From an uncultured Bacteroidota bacterium (GTDB lineage: Bacteria > Bacteroidota > Bacteroidia > B-17B0 > Aurantibacillaceae): a stretch of 64,000 nt of DNA. The stretch lies in contig CAITNS010000059.1 of NCBI GenBank assembly GCA_903893815.1, positions 48,868 through 112,867 on the forward strand, read 5' to 3'. The position numbers and the translations under genes were made by a program. Position 1 is the stretch's first letter. The number at the start of each line of letters is the position of its first letter. A model generated the notes under the pieces. That model saw nothing but the letters and a program-made list of their open reading frames with translations. It was not told the DNA's origin and ran no database searches. Shown piece by piece: positions 49,844 to 60,480 of this stretch.

Positions 49844-52740
49844 TTTACAGGAATTTTTATTTGAATTGCTAAGCCATTTTTATTATTATTTATAGAAAAT
49901 AAACACTGACCATTATTACGTTTTACTCTCTTTTTTATATTTTTAATTCCATTCCCTTTGTTTAATAGCTCGTCTAAATTACTCACAATACCATCATCTT
50001 TCAAATCTAAATACAACATTTTATTTTCAGATTTAATCTCAATAAAAAATAAATTACATTTAGAATATTTAATACTATTATTTACTATTTCGTAAATACA
50101 TAGTTTTATATCTCTATACAATTCACTAGATAGTGTTAAGTTTTTATTGTTTTTAAAATCAATATTAATTTTAATAGTAGTATTGTGAAATGAACTAAAT
50201 AAAAACTCACGTATTTCGTCTTGTAAATTTACTAAATTAAATTTTTGTCGCGACATGGAATCAATAAATACTCTTAAGCTATATAATGCTTCGTTTAATC
50301 CTGATTTTAATACTTCTCTTTCGGTATCCAATTGCTTTTTACTTTGAATCATCAATGAAAGTCTCGTTAAAATAGTTCCAGCTTCATCATGCAAATCCAT
50401 CGCAATTCGAGATTTTGTATCATTTTCAATTTTTATAGATCTTGAGTAAAAATAGATTATGATTATGATTAATATAAAAAATAATGACCATCTTAAAATC
50501 AGCATAAAAGGGCGATTATAAATCTTAACAAAAGCGGTAACATGATACGTTTTTACTTTTGAAATTTGCCCATAGGGATCAATCATTCTTACATTAAGTG
50601 TATAATCGCCATAAGGTAAATTTGATAAACGAATTACTCTCTTACTTTCAAGCGAAATCCATTTATCATTATTGAGTTGATATTCAAATTTATAACTCCA
50701 GCTATCTATGTTATCATTATTGGCTAAAAATATGTTTAAATCTTCTTCGCCCGTTTTGAACAAAAAATTGCCATCATTTTTTTCAAATTTTATACTGTAT
50801 TTATTTAAATCCTTTTGCCCTGATAACTCGACTGCCGAAATAAAAAAATCGGATACGTAAATAATGGAGTCTAATGCATTAACTTCTAAAACATCATAAG
50901 AATTTAATGCTCCAAATATTATTTTGTCATCACTTAATTTTATGGCTGATCTTTTGCTGTACTCAGAATTAGTTAATCCATGTGCTTTTGAAACGAAATT
51001 TATTTTATTTTTTTCTAAATCAAAAACAGTAATTCCAGCATTGGTAGATGCAAATACTTTATTATCATTAAAAAAAAGCGTGTTTACTTTTAAATTACTT
51101 ATATCAACCAAATTATCATATACTTTAATTGATTTTAAAGTTTGCAAATCTCTCACAAAAAGCCCATCATCCGTTGCAAGCCATAGTTGCTTTTTTTCAG
51201 GAATTATAATAAAATCATTTGTTTTTTTAGCAAACGGCTGCTTGTAATAAACAGAAGATAATGATTGATGATTGATTGAAAGTTTAAAACAAGATAATCC
51301 TTTATTACTTGCTACCCATAAATAACCTGATTGTTCATCTCGTATTATTTTAGAAACCATATAACCTATGTTTAAGGGGAAACTACAGCTTGTATTTTTT
51401 AAGGGATTATAAATTATAATTTTTTGAAATCCTCCTAATATAATTTGTGAATCGTTTAATAAAGAAATATGATCATAAAAGTCATTTTTCAATATATGAG
51501 AAGTAACAACTTGTTCCCTTTTATTACTTTTTAGTGAGTAAGATACTAATCCATTCCCCTCGGTAGCGCAGTACATTTTTGAATTTAAAATAACGCCAGC
51601 ATTTGATTGAACTTCGTCGGAGCTAAACAACTCCAATTTATCGTTTTTATACTTTAATATACCAGGAAATCCTAAAAAATAAAAAACGCTATCGTTTTCC
51701 TTAACCATACTAGTTCTTAGTCTCACATAATCTTCATGAAAAAAAGAATTATCTGCTAATACTGAACTAACTTCAAACTTTGTAACGATTTTTATTAAAC
51801 CTTGATTAGTACCTACAAAGGTGCAATTATCATTATTTCGTAATATATTTTTAACACTTGCATTCAGCGATCGTTCAAAAACTAGCGCAATAAAATCATT
51901 TTTACTTTGATAATATGGTCTTTTATTATTATGAATATACATAACCTTTCCATTCTTGTCTTCGTTATAATAAGTAACATTGCTTAAATGAGCAAGGAGC
52001 GGGTGAAGTTGAATGTTCAGATTTTTATCTATCACATATACTTTGTTGCCCGAATGATAAATTAATCCATATACAGATGATACATAAAGCTTACTACTTT
52101 GTTTCATTTGCTCTACTTTGAGCTTGCTCAAAATTTTTAAATTACCAGGATTCATCTCCAATAAATCCGACTCCAATGTTTTTAAATAAATTTTATTATT
52201 GTAAAAGACAACTGTTCCTTTTTCAGAAGGTCCAACATTAATTTCAGAGATCAGGCGATTATTTACTTTGTACTGCAAATTGCCATTTGCAAATAAAAAT
52301 ACAGATTTGTTGCCGGAGACAGCCATGGAAAGTATGCCATCATTAAATACTTTCGAAAGTTTAAAATCAATAGGATTAAGTTTAATTAACCCGTACCGAT
52401 AAGATAAAAGATAAATAAGCCCATTTGCTTTGTACAGCTCATCCACATTGTCATCTTTAAAAAACAAAGAATCTGTAGTTGAAGAAAAATTAACGAAACT
52501 AAAATTATCAAAGCGACTAATACCTTTTTTTGAAGCTAACCAAATAATTTCTTTTTCATCACTAATAATATCATTGATCATATTATCAGCAACACCTTTT
52601 TCAACCGAAAACAGCGTATAGGCAGCTCCTAATTTTTGCGAGATTGATATGAATTGCAATACAAGAAAAAGACATATCAGCCCATACTTAGAATAACGAG
52701 TTGCTAGCCTTGCAATACATCCTGTAAATAATTGAATCAC
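49840..52740 (-). CDS. Sensor histidine kinase with periplasmic two-component propeller and Y_Y_Y domain
   Basis: Propeller repeats (WLASKKGISRFDNFSF), Y_Y_Y, IAMDLHDEAGTILTRLS phospho-His motif; 4-nt overlap with the regulator. Confidence 0.93.
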   Translation of the reverse strand: MIQLFTGCIARLATRYSKYGLICLFLVLQFISISQKLGAAYTLFSVEKGVADNMINDIISDEKEIIWLASKKGISRFDNFSFVNFSSTTDSLFFKDDNVDELYKANGLIYLLSYRYGLIKLNPIDFKLSKVFNDGILSMAVSGNKSVFLFANGNLQYKVNNRLISEINVGPSEKGTVVFYNNKIYLKTLESDLLEMNPGNLKILSKLKVEQMKQSSKLYVSSVYGLIYHSGNKVYVIDKNLNIQLHPLLAHLSNVTYYNEDKNGKVMYIHNNKRPYYQSKNDFIALVFERSLNASVKNILRNNDNCTFVGTNQGLIKIVTKFEVSSVLADNSFFHEDYVRLRTSMVKENDSVFYFLGFPGILKYKNDKLELFSSDEVQSNAGVILNSKMYCATEGNGLVSYSLKSNKREQVVTSHILKNDFYDHISLLNDSQIILGGFQKIIIYNPLKNTSCSFPLNIGYMVSKIIRDEQSGYLWVASNKGLSCFKLSINHQSLSSVYYKQPFAKKTNDFIIIPEKKQLWLATDDGLFVRDLQTLKSIKVYDNLVDISNLKVNTLFFNDNKVFASTNAGITVFDLEKNKINFVSKAHGLTNSEYSKRSAIKLSDDKIIFGALNSYDVLEVNALDSIIYVSDFFISAVELSGQKDLNKYSIKFEKNDGNFLFKTGEEDLNIFLANNDNIDSWSYKFEYQLNNDKWISLESKRVIRLSNLPYGDYTLNVRMIDPYGQISKVKTYHVTAFVKIYNRPFMLILRWSLFFILIIIIIYFYSRSIKIENDTKSRIAMDLHDEAGTILTRLSLMIQSKKQLDTEREVLKSGLNEALYSLRVFIDSMSRQKFNLVNLQDEIREFLFSSFHNTTIKINIDFKNNKNLTLSSELYRDIKLCIYEIVNNSIKYSKCNLFFIEIKSENKMLYLDLKDDGIVSNLDELLNKGNGIKNIKKRVKRNNGQCLFSINNNKNGLAIQIKIPVK

Positions 52741-52857
52741 CTAAATTTTATTTATACAATTCTACGTAGAATATGTAAATAAAAAAAGTGCTAAAATACA
52801 TTATTATGTAGGCTAAATTAATTGCTTTCATCTGTTTCAATGATTTACTTTGCTTAT

Positions 52858-53478
52858 ATGAGCCTTCAAAGATTTGCAACATCAAGCTACATTCAATTTC
52901 AGTATAAAGAGCACTTGGCTCAGTTGAAATTAACCGATGATGTAATTGTAAGTTATTTGGTTACTTTAAATCCAGTAACTATTTCGGAAATCGAAAATAA
53001 AATTGAAGAAAAGCTAAACTATCTTCATTTACCAAAAGCAGAGATAAAAAAAATATTTTTTACCTGTGTTGAATTAATTCAAAACCAATTTTTATATGGC
53101 ATTTCGGATGAAGTAACATCGGAAAGCACTTATTTTATCATTTCAAAAAATGGTAATTCCATCAAAGTAATTACAGCAAATCTTATCCAAAACTCGCAAG
53201 TAAATTCTTTAAAAAATAAAATTGCTACCATAAATTCTTTTAATGATAAGGAAGAATTAAAATCATACTACCTTAATCAACTTGTAAATAATACATTTGG
53301 AGAAAAAGGCGGCGCTGGTTTAGGTTTTATTACACTAGCCTTAAAAAGCATGAATGTATTACAAACTCAATTTAAACAAATAGATGAGGATTATTCGCTA
53401 TTTTTATTAAATATTAATTTTGATGTAAAATCGAATAATGCCATTTTTTGTCCGCGCTTTGAAGGATTTAATATTTGA
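52858..53478 (+). CDS. SiaB-family (DUF6272) protein
   Basis: FFTCVELIQNQFLYG and EKGGAGLGFITLALKS; ATG at 52858 preferred over 52822. Confidence 0.7.
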   Translation: MSLQRFATSSYIQFQYKEHLAQLKLTDDVIVSYLVTLNPVTISEIENKIEEKLNYLHLPKAEIKKIFFTCVELIQNQFLYGISDEVTSESTYFIISKNGNSIKVITANLIQNSQVNSLKNKIATINSFNDKEELKSYYLNQLVNNTFGEKGGAGLGFITLALKSMNVLQTQFKQIDEDYSLFLLNINFDVKSNNAIFCPRFEGFNI

Positions 53479-53554
53479 TTGTAAATCCGTCATAAAACAA
53501 TTTATCGGTTAGCAAAAATACTTTTTTTATATCCAAATTTAATTTAAAGTAAGT

Positions 53555-55003
53555 TTACAAATCTGTAATTGCAACTAATAATTTTTCAATTTTCAATTTC
53601 ATTTCTTTTGGCGAGCAATCGTAATTGTTAAATAAAACCGCAAATGCTAATTCTTTCCCTGATTTTGTTTTCACATAACCACAATAGCCTCTTGCGCGAT
53701 TAATATAACCGGTTTTCGCACGCATGTTATTTTCAGCAAAAGTACCTTTACATAAACTAGTCATGCTGCCATTTTTACCTGCAATAGGTAAGGAAGCATT
53801 AAATGCAGGATACATTAAGCTATCTCTGTAAATTTTTGATAATACCGTTGCCTGAATTTTAGTGGTAATTGTATTTGCTCTTGATAAACCGCTTCCATCA
53901 GCCATGTGCAGGCCTGATACATCAATGCCTCTGCCTTCCCAGTAGTTTTTTACAGCATCAACGCCGTTAGATGTGGTTCCTTGCTTTTTTGATTTAGCTG
54001 CTCCAATAGTATTTAATAAGCTTTCCGCATAATGGTTATTACTTTTAATATTTGTATAGTAAACTATTTTTTCAAGCTTTGGTGATTGATGCGTATACAC
54101 TAATTGCTCGTTGCCTTTTAAAGTGGTTTGTTCAATAGTTAAAAGTTTAACATCAGCAGTAGCTAAATTATTTTTTTGTAATTCTGATTGTAATTGATTT
54201 TCAAAGTATAATGCTGGTTCTGGCATTTCGGCTTCTACTTCATAATGTGTTTTGTTTGGAGGAATCGTGCCCGTTACTTTTCTGCTGCAGCCATTAGGGT
54301 CGCCAAATACAAAAGCATCATCTTCAGTTCCGGCTGATATAACATTAGATTGAATGGTCATTTTTTTTGCAAAGTAATTAGGTGATATACTTTCCAATTC
54401 GGCGGATGTATTTAATGCGCCACTATTATAAAGTATCGAAAATTTATTATCACGGTAAGAAAGTCCATTTGCTCCAGCGCCAAAATAATTCCCAATATCG
54501 CCCCAAATCCAAGTGCTTGGTATAGTATTATTAAAATAGGAGATGTCAGCTGTAATAGAACCATTTATTTTTTTGATATTTTTTGCTTTGATTTTCTCAA
54601 GGATTGGATTGAAAAAATCGCCATCACTATTATAAAAATAAGAGGAGTTAAAAGAAGGGTCGCCGCTACCTTTGATTAGTAAATTATTAGTAGACGTTCC
54701 AGAAGCGGAATCTGTTTTTGTGAATGTGTAAAAATTAGTTTTATAGGTATAATCTTTCCCTAAAATCCCCAAAGCTGCCGAGGTAGTCATGATTTTCATC
54801 GTACTAGCTGGTATTAAAGCTATTTCCGAATTATATTCTTTTACAGTTTTTCCTGTTTGTGCCTCTAAAACACAAAAACTGTAAGTAGCATGTATTAGGT
54901 CTTTGTCTTTTTTAAAGGATTCTAACACCGCTTCTATATTAGATTGCGTATATGATAAAATTGGAAATAGTAGCAGTGAAAAAAAGGAAGTTGGTTTTAT
55001 CAT
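53555..55003 (-). CDS. dacB: D-alanyl-D-alanine carboxypeptidase/endopeptidase (PBP4)
   Basis: IPASTMKIMTT (SxxK), DGSGLSRANTI, AKTGYINRARGYCGYV. Confidence 0.93.
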   Translation of the reverse strand: MIKPTSFFSLLLFPILSYTQSNIEAVLESFKKDKDLIHATYSFCVLEAQTGKTVKEYNSEIALIPASTMKIMTTSAALGILGKDYTYKTNFYTFTKTDSASGTSTNNLLIKGSGDPSFNSSYFYNSDGDFFNPILEKIKAKNIKKINGSITADISYFNNTIPSTWIWGDIGNYFGAGANGLSYRDNKFSILYNSGALNTSAELESISPNYFAKKMTIQSNVISAGTEDDAFVFGDPNGCSRKVTGTIPPNKTHYEVEAEMPEPALYFENQLQSELQKNNLATADVKLLTIEQTTLKGNEQLVYTHQSPKLEKIVYYTNIKSNNHYAESLLNTIGAAKSKKQGTTSNGVDAVKNYWEGRGIDVSGLHMADGSGLSRANTITTKIQATVLSKIYRDSLMYPAFNASLPIAGKNGSMTSLCKGTFAENNMRAKTGYINRARGYCGYVKTKSGKELAFAVLFNNYDCSPKEMKLKIEKLLVAITDL

Positions 55004-55109
55004 TATAATTTGCTAAATTTCTATAAAATTAATTCCTTAACTTAAATAAAACTTTATACCTTCATTTTTGTTTTTAACTTTATGCAACTCAAAACGCTAA
55101 ACATGGTTT

Positions 55110-55826
55110 ATGCCCAATACTTCGTTCGCTTTTAAACAGTTTATTGTCAAGCAAGATAGGTGTGCTATGAAAGTAGGTACTGATGCAGTTTTGCTTGGGG
55201 CTTGGGTTTTGCCAAATGGCAGCAAACGCATTTTAGATATTGGAACCGGTACAGGAGTTATTGCCTTAATGCTTGCTCAAAAAACACAAGCTCATATTGA
55301 TGCGATTGATATTGATGAAGAGGCTTTTTTACAGGCCAAACAAAACGCATTAGATAGTAAGTTTGCTCGTCAAATTACAGTTACTCAAACCTCTTTACAG
55401 CACTATTCTAATGCCGCCACTCAAAAATATAATTTAATTGTTACCAATCCGCCTTATTTTGAGCAGTCACTTAAATCCTCTGACGAACAGCGCTCTCATG
55501 CCCGACATGCCGACGTATTACCGTTTGAAGAATTATTGGATGGTGTATTAAAGTTATTAGATGAAAAAGGGAAATTCTGCCTCATTTTACCAACTTTAGA
55601 AGCGATTAAGTTTAGAGCATTAGCCAAAAAAAGAGGGCTTCATTTATCTAAATTATTACGAGTAAAATCTAGAATAGATAAGGAAACCGATAAACGCCAT
55701 ATGATGCAATTTGAGGTAAAACCTACTGAATTTTCTGAAGATACGATTGCTATTGAGCTTGAAGAAAGACACCAATACACGGAGGACTACAAGGATTTAA
55801 CCAAAGATTATTACATTAATTTTTGA
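55110..55826 (+). CDS. trmN6: tRNA1(Val) (adenine(37)-N6)-methyltransferase-like
   Basis: CAMKVGTDAVLLGAWV, ILDIGTGTGVIALMLAQ, IVTNPPYFEQS. Confidence 0.9.
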   Translation: MPNTSFAFKQFIVKQDRCAMKVGTDAVLLGAWVLPNGSKRILDIGTGTGVIALMLAQKTQAHIDAIDIDEEAFLQAKQNALDSKFARQITVTQTSLQHYSNAATQKYNLIVTNPPYFEQSLKSSDEQRSHARHADVLPFEELLDGVLKLLDEKGKFCLILPTLEAIKFRALAKKRGLHLSKLLRVKSRIDKETDKRHMMQFEVKPTEFSEDTIAIELEERHQYTEDYKDLTKDYYINF

Positions 55827-55887
55827 TAAAATAATTGTCATTTTTTTCATTTATTTTCCTATCTTTAAAACATTAAGAAATTTATCT

Positions 55888-56937
55888 ATGCAAAAAATTG
55901 TATTAGTATGTCTCGGCTTTTTATGTTTAAACGCATCGGCTCAAGACACTGTAAAAGTAAAAACTGCTTTAACTTCAGAACAAGAAGCTGAAAACGCTTA
56001 TAATGTTGGCTTAGAGTATATGGGCAAAAAAGATTACAACATGGCAATCGAACAATTTTCGAAGGCTGTTTCTTTTAAATCAAATTTTGATAAAGCCCTT
56101 TGCAGCAGAGGTTTCGCAAGATATGAATCTAAAACTTTTGATGCATCTATTGAAGATTATAATAAAGCCTTGGCAGTAAATTCTTTAAATGTAGATGCTA
56201 TGTTTGGGAAAGCACAAAGTTTTTATGCCATCAATAAAAAGGATTCTTGTGTGAGTTATCTAAGTAAAACCGTATTTATAGATGAAAAATATGCAAAAGC
56301 GTATTATTTAAGCGGACAAATTAATTTTGAACAGGGAGACTATAAATATGCCGTTACTGAATACGACAGAGCTATTGCTGCTAAATCAGATTATGCTTAT
56401 GCTTATAACGATAGAGCTTCTGCCAAAAAAATGTTAGGAGATGAAACAGGCGCTATTGCTGATTATGAAAAAGCAGTGTCGATTGATAATAAATTATTTT
56501 TCGCATACAATAATTTAGGTTCTTGTAAACGTAATAAAGGTGATAATGCTGGAGCTATTGAAGCTTATAACAAAGCCATTGCCTTAAAAACCGATTATTA
56601 TATTGCTTTAAACAATAGAGGAACAGCAAAATTAAACATGAATGATTTTGCAGGAGCTGTTTCTGATTTTGATGCAGCTTTGAAACAAAAACCTAATTAT
56701 ACATTAGCCATAAATAATATGGCTTCTGTTTATATTAAGAAAAAAGATTATAAGGCAGCTACAGAATGGGCCAATAAAGCCATTCAGGCTGATGCAAAAT
56801 TAGGCGCTGCTTATGTTAATAGAGGAATTGCTAAACAAATGTTGAAAGATGAAGATGGCGCTTGTGCAGATTGGAAAAAAGCAGCGGAGTTTGGCGCTGC
56901 AGAAGGAAAACGATATACATCTGGTTTCTGCGACTAA
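55888..56937 (+). CDS. TPR repeat protein, secreted
   Basis: Signal peptide and multiple TPR units (YNLGSCKRNKGDNAGAIEAYNKAIALK). Confidence 0.92.
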   Translation: MQKIVLVCLGFLCLNASAQDTVKVKTALTSEQEAENAYNVGLEYMGKKDYNMAIEQFSKAVSFKSNFDKALCSRGFARYESKTFDASIEDYNKALAVNSLNVDAMFGKAQSFYAINKKDSCVSYLSKTVFIDEKYAKAYYLSGQINFEQGDYKYAVTEYDRAIAAKSDYAYAYNDRASAKKMLGDETGAIADYEKAVSIDNKLFFAYNNLGSCKRNKGDNAGAIEAYNKAIALKTDYYIALNNRGTAKLNMNDFAGAVSDFDAALKQKPNYTLAINNMASVYIKKKDYKAATEWANKAIQADAKLGAAYVNRGIAKQMLKDEDGACADWKKAAEFGAAEGKRYTSGFCD

Positions 56938-56978
56938 TCAATCATTCAAAAGAATATTCATTCATACCAATAAAGAAT

Positions 56979-59132
56979 ATGAACACATTATATAAAATAA
57001 CAGCAATATTTCTTTTCACAAGTTCTGTTGCGTTAGCCCAAAATATTGAATTCGAAAAATCTAATTTCCCTGATAAAAAGGATCAATTAAAAGAAGCGAA
57101 AAGAAGTTTAGAAGATGGAAAAGATGCGTTTTCATTAGGTAAAAAAGAGTACGATTTCGTATTAGAAGGATACGTTAGTAAAAATAAATACTATCCTGTG
57201 AGTCGTAAAGATTATCAACGTGCAGGTGATATTTATTTTAAACAAGCACAACCTTTTTTAGCAAAAGCTCAGGATTTTAATCCTAATAATGCGGAGTTAA
57301 ATTATATGCTGGGTGTTATTAGTTTTAACTTAAATCCTCAGTCAGATAATGGGGCTAAATATTTGGAAAAAGCTTTATCCTTAAACGACCCTAAGTTGTC
57401 AGAAGATTTAACCTATTTTTTAGGTTGGGCTTGCCAGTTTCAACTAAAATGGGATGATGCCATTAAGTATTATCAAATGCAATTAACTATTTTAACTAAA
57501 GATGCGAAAGGAAATACCGCAGCCATTGAAGATGTAAATAAAAAAATGGCAGAGTGTAAAGTAGGAAAAAAAGAAACTGCAAATCCTCAACGTGTGTTTG
57601 TAGATAATTTAGGTACTAATATCAATACATCTTATCCTGAATATAGTGCCTTTATTTCTGCAGATGAATCAATGATGGTTTTAACAGCGCGTAGAGAAAA
57701 TTCAACTGGTGGTAAATTAGATGAAGGTGATAGTTGGCCTTTTGAAGATTTGTACCAATCATTTAAAGTAAATGGAAAATGGACACCTGCACAAAATTTC
57801 GGTCCTTTAGTAAATAGTCCTGAACATGATGCAACATCTGGATTATCAAGCGATGGAACGACCATGTTTATCTTTAAATATAAAGAAAAAGATGGGGGAG
57901 ATATTTATATGAGTAATTTAAATGGAAATACGTGGTCGAAGCCTGAGCATTTAAATAAAAATATTAACTCTAAATGGCACGAGTCTTCTGTGAGTTTATC
58001 TTATGATTCAAAGCGTTTATATTTTATTAGTGATAGGGAAGGCAATATGGGTGCAGGTGATATTTACTATTCTGATAAAGATGCAAAAGGAGATTGGGGT
58101 ACTGCTATGAATGCTGGTCCTGATTTGAATACCAATTATGGCGAAGAAGGTGTTTTTATTCATCCTGATGGAAAAACTATTTATTTTAGTTCTAAAGGGC
58201 GTGGCACCATGGGAGGTTATGATATTTTTAAATCAACTTTTGAAAACGGTAAATGGGCTGTGCCTCAAAATTTAGGTTATCCCATTAACGGACCAGATGA
58301 TGATGTGTTTTTTGTAATTAGTGGTAGTGGAAATCACGGCTACTTTGCATCTTCAAAACAAGGAGGATATGGTGATAAGGATATTTATAAAATTACATTT
58401 TTAGGTCCTGAAAAACCTCCAGTAGTAATGAACGAAGATAATTTACTAGCTAGTGTTGCTGCCCCAGTAAGCGAATTTAAAGCAGAGAAAATTGTAAGCT
58501 CAGGACCTAAAATGACGATTTTAAAAGGTGTCATTTCTGATGATAAAACAAAAATTCCTTTAGAAGCAACTATTGAATTGATTGATAATTCGTTAAATGA
58601 AGTTATTGCTACTTTTAAATCAAACAGTATTACCGGTAAATATTTAGTATCACTACCTTCGGGTAAAAATTATGGAATTGCTGTAAAAAAAGATGGCTAT
58701 TTATTTCATTCCGAAAACTTTGATTTAAAAAATTCAGAGGTGTTTGAAGAAGTAGAGATTAATGTAGCTTTAAAACAAATTGATATAGGTCAATCTATTG
58801 TTCTAAAAAATATTTTCTTTGATTTTGATAAAGCAACTATTCGCATTGAATCAGCGGGTGAGTTAGATCGATTAATTAAATTATTGACAGAAAACCCAAC
58901 CTTAAAAATTGAATTAGGAAGTCATACTGATAGCAAGGGTAGCGACGATTACAACCAAAAATTATCTCAATCTCGTTCTCAATCTGTAGTAACTTACTTA
59001 ATTGGAAAAGGTATTGCAACGGATAGATTAGTAGCAAAAGGATATGGTGAAACAGTTGCGGTATCGACTAACGATACAGATGCTGGCAGACAAGAAAACA
59101 GAAGGACAGAATTTAAAATTTTGAGTAAATAA
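56979..59132 (+). CDS. OmpA-family protein with TPR-like, PD40 and carboxypeptidase-regulatory-like segments (PorE-like architecture)
   Basis: PD40 repeats (YDSKRLYFISDREGNMGAGDIYYS, HPDGKTIYFSSKGRGTMGGYDIFKS) and C-terminal NIFFDFDKATIRIESAGELDRL...GSHTDSKGSDDYN. Start at MNTLYKIT preferred over 56862. Confidence 0.9.
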   Translation: MNTLYKITAIFLFTSSVALAQNIEFEKSNFPDKKDQLKEAKRSLEDGKDAFSLGKKEYDFVLEGYVSKNKYYPVSRKDYQRAGDIYFKQAQPFLAKAQDFNPNNAELNYMLGVISFNLNPQSDNGAKYLEKALSLNDPKLSEDLTYFLGWACQFQLKWDDAIKYYQMQLTILTKDAKGNTAAIEDVNKKMAECKVGKKETANPQRVFVDNLGTNINTSYPEYSAFISADESMMVLTARRENSTGGKLDEGDSWPFEDLYQSFKVNGKWTPAQNFGPLVNSPEHDATSGLSSDGTTMFIFKYKEKDGGDIYMSNLNGNTWSKPEHLNKNINSKWHESSVSLSYDSKRLYFISDREGNMGAGDIYYSDKDAKGDWGTAMNAGPDLNTNYGEEGVFIHPDGKTIYFSSKGRGTMGGYDIFKSTFENGKWAVPQNLGYPINGPDDDVFFVISGSGNHGYFASSKQGGYGDKDIYKITFLGPEKPPVVMNEDNLLASVAAPVSEFKAEKIVSSGPKMTILKGVISDDKTKIPLEATIELIDNSLNEVIATFKSNSITGKYLVSLPSGKNYGIAVKKDGYLFHSENFDLKNSEVFEEVEINVALKQIDIGQSIVLKNIFFDFDKATIRIESAGELDRLIKLLTENPTLKIELGSHTDSKGSDDYNQKLSQSRSQSVVTYLIGKGIATDRLVAKGYGETVAVSTNDTDAGRQENRRTEFKILSK

Positions 59133-59137
59133 CTCAA

Positions 59138-60376
59138 ATGTTTCGTCGCTGCTGGGAGTATATTTCATCTATCGGTATTCAGCCCGAATACGACGATATT
59201 TTAGTAAAACGTATAACGCTTTCTAATCGCTTTAGTGTTATTGCTATTGTTGTTTTTTTATTTAGTGGCATCAACAATATAGCTCTAGGAGATTTATTTT
59301 CGGGGTTATTGATTGAATGTTTAGTAGGTGTTTGTTTTTTAGGCTTTTACTTTAATAAGTTGCAATATCATCGATTTGCCATTTCGTTTATTTTCATAAC
59401 GGTTAGTGTTGCTATATTTTATTTTGATTCTTATTCTGGTATTTTATCAGGAACATACTTATATCATTTTCCATTAATTTTAGCAATCGCTTTTATTTTT
59501 GATATGAGAGAGGATAAAAAAATAATGCTCTTTCATTTTGCTTTAATCATTATTTTTTTAACCATCAATGTTGGTACTAATTATGCATTATTTAGAAGTG
59601 ATATTTTAACAGATGAAAAGCAGTCTCAAATGTTTATGTTTAATTTAATATTTAGTGCGTCTGCTGTTGGATTCTTTGTATATATTTTAATTCAAAACAA
59701 CTTAAAAGAAAGTTACCTATACATTCAGCGCATTGAAGAAAGACGGCAATCCGAAAAATTGGTAAAGGAGGCATTAGATGAGAAAAATATTTTAATATCA
59801 GAATTGCATCATCGTGTAAAAAATAACTTGGCTATTATTTCGGGCTTATTTAGTTTAAAAATAAATGACGATTTGCATGAAGATGCAAAAAATGTTTTAA
59901 TGGAAAGTAGAAATAGAGTGCGTTCGATGGCATTAATTCATAATCGTTTGTATAAAAGCGATAATATGACTAATGTAAATTTTGAAGAATATGCTAAAGA
60001 GTTAATATCGGAAATTAGCGCTTCTTATCCAGCAGTTGCTAATTCAGTAAAAATAGATACAGATATTAAAAATGTATCCATTAATATTAACTCAGCAATA
60101 CCTTGTGGTTTAATATTAAACGAATTACTTACAAACGCCTATAAGCATGCATTTAGGGATAAAACAAATGGACACATTAATGTATCTTTTGCTCGTGATA
60201 ATAGCACTATCGTTATGCGAGTAAATGACAATGGAGTAGGCTTGCCTGAAGATTATAAACAGAAACAATCCTTAGGCGTAACAGTTATAGAGTCGTTAAG
60301 CGAACAGTTAGATGGCACTTATAATTTTTCAAATAATAATGGGACTTGTTTTGAGTTAAAGTTTAAGCACTCGTAA
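59138..60376 (+). CDS. Membrane sensor histidine kinase (HisKA_2 type)
   Basis: ELHHRVKNNLAIISGLFSLK, CGLILNELLTNAYKHAF, VNDNGVGLPED. Confidence 0.92.
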   Translation: MFRRCWEYISSIGIQPEYDDILVKRITLSNRFSVIAIVVFLFSGINNIALGDLFSGLLIECLVGVCFLGFYFNKLQYHRFAISFIFITVSVAIFYFDSYSGILSGTYLYHFPLILAIAFIFDMREDKKIMLFHFALIIIFLTINVGTNYALFRSDILTDEKQSQMFMFNLIFSASAVGFFVYILIQNNLKESYLYIQRIEERRQSEKLVKEALDEKNILISELHHRVKNNLAIISGLFSLKINDDLHEDAKNVLMESRNRVRSMALIHNRLYKSDNMTNVNFEEYAKELISEISASYPAVANSVKIDTDIKNVSININSAIPCGLILNELLTNAYKHAFRDKTNGHINVSFARDNSTIVMRVNDNGVGLPEDYKQKQSLGVTVIESLSEQLDGTYNFSNNNGTCFELKFKHS

Positions 60377-60480
60377 TTAACATCAACTTTTAACAGTATT
60401 TTAATATAAACTGCCTCAATAAATTATTGATTTAACAGTTTCTTAGTATCTTCGTCATTACAAATAGCATATCAATAATT

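Noticed and set aside
52271-52288. tgcaaat-tgcc-atttgca in the sensor kinase CDS
   Set aside because: Short and even-spaced, with no extension of arms around CAAATTG; considered chance.
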